A stretch of 64,000 nucleotides of DNA from a virus. This document shows positions 22,827 through 29,725 of this stretch, in pieces. Both the position numbers and the translations under genes were made by a program. The notes beneath the pieces were generated by a model, which saw nothing but the letters and a program-made list of their open reading frames with translations, did no database searches and had not been told where the DNA came from. Position 1 is the stretch's first letter; every line of letters starts with the position of its first letter. The stretch covers positions 1 through 64,000 of the IMG/VR virus record IMGVR_UViG_3300026116_000004. One strand, written 5' to 3'.

Positions 22827-23633
22827 TTAAGCCGAAACGCGATTTTCGCTTTCCGTTGCAGGCTTATTGCCGCCGGTCTGACCGACAGCCGTATCGGTTT
22901 CTTCCGAGATTTCTTCCTTCGGAATAGACTTGCCAGCGGCTTCACTTGCCGTTGCCAAATCATCGATTTCCTTCCGGCTCTTTGCGTCAAGCGGGCTGGA
23001 ATTGACCATACGCAGAAGTTCGACGCGACCCATGCCGGAATGAGGCAAGTCTTTCGCAATGCGCTTGAAGGCCGAGATAAGGCCAGAAAGTGCCTTTGCC
23101 GGCGTGAGAACGTTGTCGGTTGCCGCCTGTTGAGGCGTAACCCAAGCAATCTCACGAAACTCGCCTTCGGTCTTGGAACGAGCATTCTTAAGCCCGTCCT
23201 TGATCGCTTGCGCAATTTCCGGCTTGTCCGACTTGTTAATGGTGAAAAACTCGCCGGTGTTCTTGCCGTCCTTCATAGGCTTGGCCGTGAACTTGAAGAA
23301 AGGAACCGGGCGGACTTTCCACTTGGTTTCATCTTCGGGATCACGCTGGCCGCCGATGCCATACGCATCCATCACGTTGTTGACGTAATAGGCGCGAAAG
23401 GCCAAACTGTCCTTCGGATGCATTTCCGAAAACAGCATGTTCATGTAAACGCAGCGTCCGTGCTGTATGGCGAACCAAACAGCCGCAGCGGCGCCATCGG
23501 CGATTGTATTGAAGCTTTCGTGTGACGCTTTGACGGCAAGGCCGACAAGACGCTTCACGCGTTGCTCTTCGGTTTCCTGCTTACCCTTGTCGACATTGGC
23601 CGCACGGGTTGTAGCAATTGAGACCTTAGCCAT
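22827..23633 (-). CDS. Unknown GC-rich early protein, 268 aa
   Basis: ATG at 23633 has AAGGA nine bases upstream. MAKVSIATTRAANVDKGKQE opens a soluble protein with an N-terminal helical part (VGLAVKASHESFNTIADGAA) and an acidic, disordered C-terminus. I do not recognise it. Two sampled 60-base lines were about 55-57% G+C, against 35-40% in neighbouring genes, with GCC/GGC/CTG codons. This points to recent transfer or strong codon selection. It has its own terminator and a leader resembling that of 24569-24799. Confidence 0.75.
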   Translation of the reverse strand: MAKVSIATTRAANVDKGKQETEEQRVKRLVGLAVKASHESFNTIADGAAAAVWFAIQHGRCVYMNMLFSEMHPKDSLAFRAYYVNNVMDAYGIGGQRDPEDETKWKVRPVPFFKFTAKPMKDGKNTGEFFTINKSDKPEIAQAIKDGLKNARSKTEGEFREIAWVTPQQAATDNVLTPAKALSGLISAFKRIAKDLPHSGMGRVELLRMVNSSPLDAKSRKEIDDLATASEAAGKSIPKEEISEETDTAVGQTGGNKPATESENRVSA

Positions 23634-23651
23634 AACTGTTATTCCTTCCAT

Positions 23652-24310
23652 TTTGGTTTAGCTTTGTCATGAAACGAAAAAGACGCAAAGAGACAAAGCA
23701 TAAGCCTTGCGCCCATCGCGTTCCATAACTTATTCGATTGTCAAACAACACACATTGGACCGTGTTGCGCATTAAGCAATCGATGCAAACCTTGCTCTAG
23801 GATTTTGGACATACCTAGAGTGTACTCCAAAAACGGTTTCCCGTTTGGAGAATAGGTTTGACGCCACTAGCGCCGGACCCTACCCCGCAAATGCGGTACC
23901 TTGTCACCTCGAAAGGCGGTTGCGGGAAACCCTATGGCTTGGCACCTACAGGCACGAAGCGCGGCGGATCGGCCGCAGACAAGGCAAAAAGCCCATTCCG
24001 GACATATGCTCACAGATTGTTCCGCCTGGAAAGTCACTTAGTGTTTCACTATGTAACAATCCGTGATCCTTGTGTGTCTCATATATTGAGTAGAACAAAT
24101 AGAGAACGTATTCCAGGGGAGATTGGAGCTAGGCAATGGGGTTAGATAGGGTCTATTCAGCCCGTAGAGCGCGCTACAGTCGTTTCTCCCATTGATAGGG
24201 TATCACACACTCACTTTTGAGAACGCAACTGTAGGACCCCTACAAAGGCGATTTAAGAGCTATCACTAAACGTCAATGGATAGGAATATTTTCCTAAAAA
24301 GAATAACGCA
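23652..24310. other. Intergenic region without a convincing gene
   Basis: The part at about 23690-24060 stays GC-rich and has two overlapping plus-strand ORFs (73 and 95 codons). Neither has a clear ribosome site or recognisable product. There are hairpins at 23825-23850 (CTCCAA/TTGGAG) and 24230-24244 (TGTAGG/CCTACA). It may hold the promoter of the gene at 22827 and remnants of foreign DNA. Confidence 0.5.
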
Positions 24311-24311
24311 A

Positions 24312-24347
24312 ATAGCTCCAAGAGCTTTTTAGGTCCCTTGGAGCTAT
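24312..24347. terminator. Intrinsic terminator-like hairpin
   Basis: ATAGCTCCAAG (24312-24322) pairs with CTTGGAGCTAT (24337-24347) around a 14-base loop, just downstream of the leftward gene ending at 24357. On the minus strand TTTGCG and a later T run follow. Confidence 0.7.
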
Positions 24348-24356
24348 CTTTAAGTG

Positions 24357-24572
24357 TTATCTGTTATAAGCCTTGATTATTCGCTGTATAACCGTGTCAT
24401 CGTCACTAGGACTAGTACACATTATTGACTGTGATTTAGGATTATCACGCTTATCAGCGATTTGAGCCGCTCTAACCGTGTCTTTATCCCATGACCCACA
24501 ATCAAAACACCAAATCCTACCAGTTCGCACAAGCAAGAAATGGTATTGATTGAAAGCTAGATTGTTTCTCAT
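24357..24572 (-). CDS. Hypothetical early protein, 71 aa
   Basis: It overlaps the upstream stop by four bases (ATGA). MRNNLAFNQYHFLLVRTGRI is followed by a CFDCGS CxxC pair and a helical tail; a single zinc knuckle is possible. The small size and cluster position suggest a host-takeover protein, which is inference. Confidence 0.6.
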   Translation of the reverse strand: MRNNLAFNQYHFLLVRTGRIWCFDCGSWDKDTVRAAQIADKRDNPKSQSIMCTSPSDDDTVIQRIIKAYNR

Positions 24573-24799
24573 TTGCCTGCTTGCTTTCTCGTTTGTTGAT
24601 ACAACGCGTCGTTTGCTAGTCTACAAAAGTAACTTTGGTTAAGTTGGAAGTATTCAAAGTTAATGATGTTCCAAACTGCCCTTTCTTCTAGAATGCCACC
24701 ATAACGCGAGGCATTACGGAAGATTTCCGTAGCAACATCACTAGTTTGATTTCCAGCTAACCATGAATTACGAATGTATTTCACCATATCGTTACGCAT
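24569..24799 (-). CDS. Hypothetical early protein, 76 aa
   Basis: The ATG at 24799 (MRNDMVKYIRNSW) follows GGAAGGAAAGACT. The upstream ATG in that leader is read as part of the ribosome site, because the same ATGGAAGGA leader precedes the gene at 23633. Helical and soluble; unknown. Confidence 0.6.
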   Translation of the reverse strand: MRNDMVKYIRNSWLAGNQTSDVATEIFRNASRYGGILEERAVWNIINFEYFQLNQSYFCRLANDALYQQTRKQAGK

Positions 24800-24934
24800 A
24801 GTCTTTCCTTCCATTTTGACGTTTCACAAGAAAACACTCTGTTTTTGAGAGTGAATGCCTGTCATTCACAAGAGTTTAACAAAGCCGCCTGCTATTCTGG
24901 TTTCTAGATTAAATCATTAGTCGCTTATCAGCAA

Positions 24935-25174
24935 CTAAATCGGTTGTGTTAGTTCAATGACAAATAGACTGTCATCCATTACATACTCAATGCACCTAGT
25001 TTGATTGTCAGTTAAAGCATTGATAAGGTTTTCTACATTGGCAAATACTGGCATTTGCTTATGTGGATTGTCATGCTGTGACATATAGAAAAGTGATTGC
25101 TCTATATCACCTTCCTTTTTAGGTAGCTTACGTATCTTGATACTCTTGAAGATAGCTTTATTGACGAAAACCAT
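24935..25174 (-). CDS. Hypothetical early protein, 79 aa
   Basis: Its start overlaps the previous stop (TAATG). MVFVNKAIFKSIKIRKLPKK is followed by an alpha/beta pattern ending in 'CIEYVMDDSLFVIELTQ'. No family is known. The preceding spacer 24815-24934 carries two short hairpins. Confidence 0.6.
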   Translation of the reverse strand: MVFVNKAIFKSIKIRKLPKKEGDIEQSLFYMSQHDNPHKQMPVFANVENLINALTDNQTRCIEYVMDDSLFVIELTQPI

Positions 25175-25410
25175 TATCTTACAAATGCCTCCTTTACAGT
25201 CTCAAACCATGCTCTAGCACGTTCTGGACTATCAAAGTTTAGATCATGCAAGATTACTTCCTTGGTTTTCAACTTGATTATGTATCTAACCATGTTGATT
25301 GCATGTCCTTTTACATAACCTTTAGTTTCTTCAGGCAGTGTTATTAGTTCAATCTGCAAATTCACATTAGGAATATTGCAGACATCACCATATTTGTTCT
25401 TACGTGGCAT
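25174..25410 (-). CDS. Hypothetical early protein, 78 aa
   Basis: MPRKNKYGDVCNIPNVNLQI opens a small protein with 'SPERARAWFETVKEAFVR' at its end, a likely amphipathic helix. The leader includes GCAAGAGGGA, shared with the gene at 25788. Confidence 0.6.
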   Translation of the reverse strand: MPRKNKYGDVCNIPNVNLQIELITLPEETKGYVKGHAINMVRYIIKLKTKEVILHDLNFDSPERARAWFETVKEAFVR

Positions 25411-25470
25411 TAGTTTTCCCTCTTGCGTTGTAGCAAGCGACTTAACTAAACTCTTGTGTGTTCCTACTAG

Positions 25471-25494
25471 CTAATAAAACCGCTCGCATGAGCG
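25471..25494 (-). terminator. Repeated hairpin plus T-run
   Basis: CGCTC/GAGCG (25481-25485, 25490-25494) closes a four-base loop. On the minus strand it is followed by GTTTTATTAG. The same arrangement recurs at 25873-25898, so it acts as a terminator-like module between mini-operons. Confidence 0.55.
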
Positions 25495-25501
25495 TTGGAT
25501 T

Positions 25502-25585
25502 TCAGATTAAACTGATTATCAGCCAGTAGATTAGGGCTGATATGATTATCCCTAAGATAATCCCTTGGATGTTATTCAGTTGCAT
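25502..25585 (-). CDS. Micro membrane protein, 27 aa
   Basis: The ATG at 25585 shares its A with the upstream stop (TAATG), and AGGTG lies upstream. MQLNNIQGIILGIIISALIY is one membrane span, which resembles the 27-aa protein at 17506-17589 (MNVQGIIAWLIFIA) in size and opening residues. Confidence 0.5.
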   Translation of the reverse strand: MQLNNIQGIILGIIISALIYWLIISLI

Positions 25586-25686
25586 TAGATTTCACCTCTC
25601 AAAGCCGCTAATGCAGCTTCCTTTGCCGCCTTAGACGCTATTTCTTTCACGATTGCTTTGATTGCCGTTTGGATTTGCTTATCCAT
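25585..25686 (-). CDS. Micro helical protein, 33 aa
   Basis: A strong AAGGAGG precedes the ATG at 25686. MDKQIQTAIKAIVKEIASKA is an amphipathic Ala/Lys helix. It is coupled to the membrane micro-ORFs on both sides, so the three may work together. Confidence 0.5.
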   Translation of the reverse strand: MDKQIQTAIKAIVKEIASKAAKEAALAALRGEI

Positions 25687-25689
25687 TGT

Positions 25690-25788
25690 TCAATCCTCCT
25701 TTGGAGCAAAGAACATGAATGCAAGAAACACAACTGCTACCATTGGAACTGGAAAGCAGAAGATTAGCAGTTCAAGGTATTGGTACAT
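25690..25788 (-). CDS. Micro membrane protein, 32 aa
   Basis: AGAGGGA precedes the ATG at 25788. MYQYLELLIFCFPVPMVAVV continues hydrophobic to a short polar end. It is first in a three-gene micro-operon. Confidence 0.5.
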   Translation of the reverse strand: MYQYLELLIFCFPVPMVAVVFLAFMFFAPKED

Positions 25789-25799
25789 TGCTAGTCCCT

Positions 25800-25898
25800 C
25801 TTGTTTGAATGCCTCTAGAGCGATCTAGAGAGCCCATACAAGCGGTTTAACTAGCCAGTAGGAAATCCCAAGAGTTAATAAAACCGCTTGAATGAGCG
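25800..25898 (-). promoter_or_regulatory. Spacer with repeat, palindrome and terminator-like hairpin
   Basis: On the minus strand the spacer begins with CGCT...AGCG and GGTTTTATT (25873-25898). Next comes an AAACCGCTTG repeat also seen near 26313, then CTCTAGA-TCGC-TCTAGAG and a CAAGAGGGA ribosome site. It appears to end one early unit and start the next. Confidence 0.45.
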
Positions 25899-25903
25899 AT
25901 TGA

Positions 25904-26074
25904 TTATTTATTGTCGTAACGAGTTGCTGCGATACGTTCTAGCTCTAGTGTCTCTTGATAAGACAAACGTTCTAAAGCGTCTAAGGCTTGCTTGTGTTCC
26001 TTAAGGTCTGCCCATCCTTTCTTGTACAAACGGCGAGCGATTTCTTCGATAGAAAGCTTGATTGGCTTAGACAT
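25904..26074 (-). CDS. Hypothetical early protein, 56 aa
   Basis: MSKPIKLSIEEIARRLYKKG begins a helical, charged protein ending ATRYDNK. The N-terminal 'SIEEIARRLYKKGW' resembles a single DNA-binding helix pair. No clear family. Confidence 0.6.
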   Translation of the reverse strand: MSKPIKLSIEEIARRLYKKGWADLKEHKQALDALERLSYQETLELERIAATRYDNK

Positions 26075-26095
26075 GGTTAGCTACTTTTGTGTTGA

Positions 26096-26278
26096 TTAGA
26101 AGTTATAAGGCTTGAAACCGCTATCTTTGCAGATTTGGTTTGCCTCTTTCTTTCCAGATACAGCAATCTTTTGAGCGTTGTTGAATTCATCACCATTGCA
26201 AGGCTTAGGGCAGATAGTAAGCACATAGCCTTGTTTGGTCTTATTCAGATACGCGACTGCGATATGAGTTGATTGCAT
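26096..26278 (-). CDS. Hypothetical early protein, 60 aa
   Basis: AGGAG precedes the ATG at 26278. The product (MQSTHIAVAYLNKTKQGYVL) has two cysteines in CPKPC and a third near the end. Small alpha/beta; unknown function. Confidence 0.6.
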   Translation of the reverse strand: MQSTHIAVAYLNKTKQGYVLTICPKPCNGDEFNNAQKIAVSGKKEANQICKDSGFKPYNF

Positions 26279-26493
26279 TTGGATAGCTCCTGATTAGGTC
26301 ACAGAAGCTCACACAAGCGGTTTGACTAACCCTTGGGATAGATCATGCCAAACACAACGAAAGACGCTCTAGGGCGCTTCGCTGTGAGTGGTCTTATTCA
26401 GTTGTCAAAGAGCGGGCTGATGTCCCTGGAAAGCACAGGTGAGCCATAGTAGAACAAAAGTAGACCATACAAATGTGGCAACAATAAGGCATG

Positions 26494-26631
26494 TCAAGCC
26501 GCTCGTTTCACTCGCTCGTCACGCTCTTCGAGCGCTCCAGCCCCTAAATCGTACAACCAGTATGATAACATGATTAAACCAGTCAAGATAAGAAATAACC
26601 ATAAGAGTACAAGCCGTGAGACGGCGCGCAT
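26494..26631 (-). CDS. Small membrane protein, 45 aa
   Basis: MRAVSRLVLLWLFLILTGLI gives one membrane span after a basic N-terminus. The tail ALEERDERVKRAA is charged and helical. The ribosome site (GTAGGTT) is close and weak. The product composition is gene-like. If real, it is the first leftward gene of the window's divergent region. Confidence 0.4.
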   Translation of the reverse strand: MRAVSRLVLLWLFLILTGLIMLSYWLYDLGAGALEERDERVKRAA

Positions 26632-26697
26632 AACCTACTAAATAACCAATATATACACGTAAGAACTGATTAATTTCGTACAAAATGCATTATTCTC

Positions 26698-26726
26698 TTG
26701 ACAAACAATTACAATTGTAGTATAAT
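26698..26726 (+). promoter_or_regulatory. Consensus sigma70-type promoter for the late operon
   Basis: TTGACA (26698-26703), 17 bases and TATAAT (26721-26726) match the consensus exactly and continue TATAATTAATGTATAGAC. It faces the terminase genes, 630 bases away. The spacer contains the palindrome ACAATTGT. Confidence 0.85.
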
Positions 26727-26732
26727 TAATGT

Positions 26733-27359
26733 ATAGACTAAAGAAAACTATGAGCTATTCGAAGATCATGTTTCATACTATGGATTTGTTCTTCAGATAT
26801 TGTTCTTATCAAGTGTACACATCGATAAGTACAAACTAGTAAGAACAATCAAGACTAAAGAGAACTAAACAACCTTAAGCTAGAACCTTATGGGAATACT
26901 AAAGAGTAACTTATGTAGTTATAACTCTAGGAGTAATACAGTAATAACATGTAGCATTGTCTAGTGGATGAACTGACCATAAGTAGACAAACTAAAGTAG
27001 TCCCTAAGTGTAGGCGCTTAGAGCTCCCATTCTCCTCTAGTTTATTCTAGCTCATTTCTCTTCAAGAGAACACCTGGCCGCGCTCCTAATAACTCCTGGA
27101 GTATATCAAGTAGACTATATTTATACGTGTAGTTTATACTCTAATAGAGTAAGTAACGATAGAATTATATATTGGTTGTGATAAGTATAACGCCCAGTTA
27201 TATTCACCTGTGGAGAAAGTATATTACCCCTGGTGAGCCACAGGTGCCAGGCCGGGGGGTACCCATATCGTATACGCCATTGGCATAATTTGGGTAAAAA
27301 CGAGGTGTAAACTTTCACCTTAAGAAACAATATAGTTTTGAATAGAGGTTTAACAAATC
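26733..27359 (+). promoter_or_regulatory. Long structured leader of the late operon
   Basis: No gene is visible in this 630-base leader. It contains ACTC-N3-GAGT boxes at 26924-26934 and 27092-27102, a longer-spaced copy at 27138-27150, and hairpins TTCTCTT/AAGAGAA (27056-27070) and AGGTG/CACCT (about 27302-27319). It also has a G-rich tract at 27250-27262. Its place before the small terminase gene is typical for a packaging (pac) site, which is only inference. Confidence 0.5.
27205..27246. repeat. Perfect 9-bp inverted repeat upstream of the terminase
   Basis: CACCTGTGG (27205-27213) and CCACAGGTG (27238-27246) are separated by 24 bases. ACCCCTGG inside the loop can instead pair with the downstream CCAGG...GGGGT, so two mutually exclusive folds are possible. 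Confidence 0.55.
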
Positions 27360-27770
27360 ATGAAGAAAGAGCGTACTTTAACTGTTAATCAACAGGCGTT
27401 TCTTGATGCTCTTTTTGGGGAAGCTAAGGGCGACCCTACTCTTGCTAAGAAGCTCGCTGGTTATGCAGACAGTGTTAAGGTCTCAGAAATCACAAGATCG
27501 TTGAAGCAAGAACTCGCAGAGTTAGCGCACGATAAGCTCTCCATTATGGCCACTAAGGCGGCTATCTCTCTAGTAGAATTACTGGATGACCCTAATCAGG
27601 CTGGCGCAGTCACCAAGATTAAAGTCATTCAAGATATCTTAAACCGTACTGGCGTACAATCTAAAAGCGACAGTATTGAGGTTAAGGTACCCCATGGTGG
27701 GTTGTTCATCATGCCAGCAAAGGAGATTAAAGATGCTGAAGCCACGAAGGACACTACTGAAGAGGAATAG
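27360..27770 (+). CDS. Terminase small subunit, 136 aa
   Basis: Its position directly before the large terminase, its length and its helical content (VNQQAFLDALFGEAKGDPTL, then ITRSLKQELAELAHD) fit a small terminase that recognises the packaging site. The N-terminal half would hold the DNA-binding helix-turn-helix. A beta-like tail, 'VKVPHGGLFIMPAKE', is also usual. Confidence 0.8.
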   Translation: MKKERTLTVNQQAFLDALFGEAKGDPTLAKKLAGYADSVKVSEITRSLKQELAELAHDKLSIMATKAAISLVELLDDPNQAGAVTKIKVIQDILNRTGVQSKSDSIEVKVPHGGLFIMPAKEIKDAEATKDTTEEE

Positions 27771-27773
27771 TTT

Positions 27774-29714
27774 ATGGTTGATGAGACAACGAGGCTAGAC
27801 GATGAGTTACTGCAGAAGTATCCTGAACGTCCTAGACTCACGCGCATCCCGTACGGATATTGTAAGAAAGTAGGTGATCCTGATCTCCTCGTCCCTGATC
27901 CGGTTGTGATCCCACTCCTAGAGTCAGCCTTAGATCAGTTAGACGCAGGTATCTCACTCCGGGTAGTTGTGGAGTGGTTGAATGCAGCTACCCCAGACGG
28001 TGTAGAAATATCTCACCAAGGACTATCAAAGATCAGGCGTTACTATAGACCTGACTTTGTACGCAAACAAGTTAAACCAAAGACAGTACGTAAACTCACT
28101 CACGCAGAGTTGCTTGAGAAGAGACGTAAACACAAGATCGCTCAAGAGAAGAAGCGATTAACTAATACTAAGAAACGCATTGCTAAGCACCAAGAAGAAA
28201 TCGATATCATTCGTGGTAACGATAAAGATGTTAAGTCTGATACTTCGTTATTACTAGAGATCGACTATGGTGCAGAAGAGTTTAAAGAGATTGACCAAGA
28301 AGTTGAGGTTGTATTTAAACCTAACCCTGGTCCACAGACTGCTTTCTTCCAAGCTTCTGAAAGAGAAGTACTCTACGGAGGCGCGGCAGGTGGTGGTAAG
28401 TCTTATGCTCTTATTGCTGACCCTATGCGTTATTTTGATAACAAGCATTTTAGGGGGTTGATCCTTCGTCGTACGAATGATGAACTGCGTGAGCTTATTT
28501 GGAAGTCACAAGAACTCTATAAGCAAATCTGGCCCAAGGCTGAATGGCGCGAGAAAGATAAAGAGTGGCGCTTTCCCTCTGGGGCTAGACTATGGATGAC
28601 TTATCTCGAAAGAGAAGAAGATGTTCTTCGTTACCAAGGTCAGGCTTTTACTTATATTGGTTTCGATGAACTAACACAGTATCCTACCCCTCACGCTTGG
28701 GATTACATGCGTTCTCGTCTCCGTGATGCTTCAGGTACTTTACCTTTATACATGAGAGCCACTTCTAACCCCGGTGGCCCAGGTCATGGTTGGGTAAAGA
28801 AGATGTTTATTGATCCCGCGCCTTATGGTAAAGCATTCGATGCTCGTAACCTAGAGACTAATGAAGTCTTATTGGTTCCAGAAGATGATGAAGACTTTCC
28901 TAGGGAGCGTTGGGGCAAGCCTCTATTCCAAAGGAGATTTATTCCTGCCAAGCTTTCAGACAACCCACATCTTGCCAAAGGTGGAGAATACAAATCTAAT
29001 CTTCTCTCTCTTAGGGAAGACTTACAAAGACAGTTGCTAGATGGCGACTGGGATGTGGCCGATGGGGCTGCTTTCTCAGAGTTTAGAGCCAAAATCCACG
29101 TCGTGGAACCCTTTGAGATACCTACCAACTGGAAGAGATTCAGAAGCTGTGACTTTGGTTACAGCACAAGACAAGCCTCCGCAGTCCATTGGTTTGCTAT
29201 CCACCCCACCACTAATCAGCTAATCGTTTATAGAGAACTCTACGTTAACCAGAAGACTGGTAAAGAGTTAGCTAAAATGGTTCTCGACTTAGAGAAACAC
29301 GAGACGATTATGTATGGCGTACTCGATAGCTCAGTTTGGTCCGTAAGAGGACAGACCGGCCCGAGTATTGCAGAAGAAATGATTAGGGCTGGTTGTAGAT
29401 GGCGTCCATCTGATCGTTCTCAAGGGTCGCGTATTGCTTCTAAGAATAGACTCCATGAACTCCTTCGCGTAGACCCATTTAATGGTTTACCGGGTATCGT
29501 ATTTTTCAACACGTGTCGTCAGATCATCGCCGACCTCCCAATCATACCATCCGATAAGGACTCCGATGACATTGACCCCAAATACGCTACTGACCACGCT
29601 TATGACTCCATTCGTTATGGCATTCAGTCCAGACCTAAGGGTGGATATGATGGTCTTTCAATTAAACATGATAGCTCATCGTGGCGTCCAGCTCATTCGG
29701 CCTTTGGTTACTAA
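27774..29714 (+). CDS. Terminase large subunit, 646 aa, with N-terminal extension
   Basis: The ATPase has Walker A GGAAGGGKS near residue 205 and Walker B YIGFDELTQY near 295. The RNase H-like nuclease follows: RSCDFGYST (~457), GVLDSS (~517) and YATDHAYDSIRYG (~606). The first 180 residues are extra. Residues 24-95 (IPYGYCKKVGDP, ISLRVVVEWLN, ISHQGLSKIRRYY) resemble the DNA-binding 'recombinase' domain of large serine recombinases, followed by a Lys/Arg-rich helix. This motor cuts and packages DNA into the prohead through the portal. Confidence 0.93.
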   Translation: MVDETTRLDDELLQKYPERPRLTRIPYGYCKKVGDPDLLVPDPVVIPLLESALDQLDAGISLRVVVEWLNAATPDGVEISHQGLSKIRRYYRPDFVRKQVKPKTVRKLTHAELLEKRRKHKIAQEKKRLTNTKKRIAKHQEEIDIIRGNDKDVKSDTSLLLEIDYGAEEFKEIDQEVEVVFKPNPGPQTAFFQASEREVLYGGAAGGGKSYALIADPMRYFDNKHFRGLILRRTNDELRELIWKSQELYKQIWPKAEWREKDKEWRFPSGARLWMTYLEREEDVLRYQGQAFTYIGFDELTQYPTPHAWDYMRSRLRDASGTLPLYMRATSNPGGPGHGWVKKMFIDPAPYGKAFDARNLETNEVLLVPEDDEDFPRERWGKPLFQRRFIPAKLSDNPHLAKGGEYKSNLLSLREDLQRQLLDGDWDVADGAAFSEFRAKIHVVEPFEIPTNWKRFRSCDFGYSTRQASAVHWFAIHPTTNQLIVYRELYVNQKTGKELAKMVLDLEKHETIMYGVLDSSVWSVRGQTGPSIAEEMIRAGCRWRPSDRSQGSRIASKNRLHELLRVDPFNGLPGIVFFNTCRQIIADLPIIPSDKDSDDIDPKYATDHAYDSIRYGIQSRPKGGYDGLSIKHDSSSWRPAHSAFGY

Positions 29715-29725
29715 GGAAACTGTTA

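Noticed and set aside
22821-23525. 234-codon plus-strand ORF
   Set aside because: Exact antisense of the GC-rich gene, where high GC keeps the opposite frame open; no context on the plus strand.
23845-24145. Plus-strand ORFs of 73 and 95 codons, one with a P-loop-like SKGGCGK
   Set aside because: They overlap each other in different frames, lack a ribosome site, and the loop is not followed by any further ATPase motif.
26394-26492. 32-codon Cys-rich ORF after the 45-aa membrane protein
   Set aside because: The start is near the previous stop, but the ribosome site is poor and the product has no convincing pattern.
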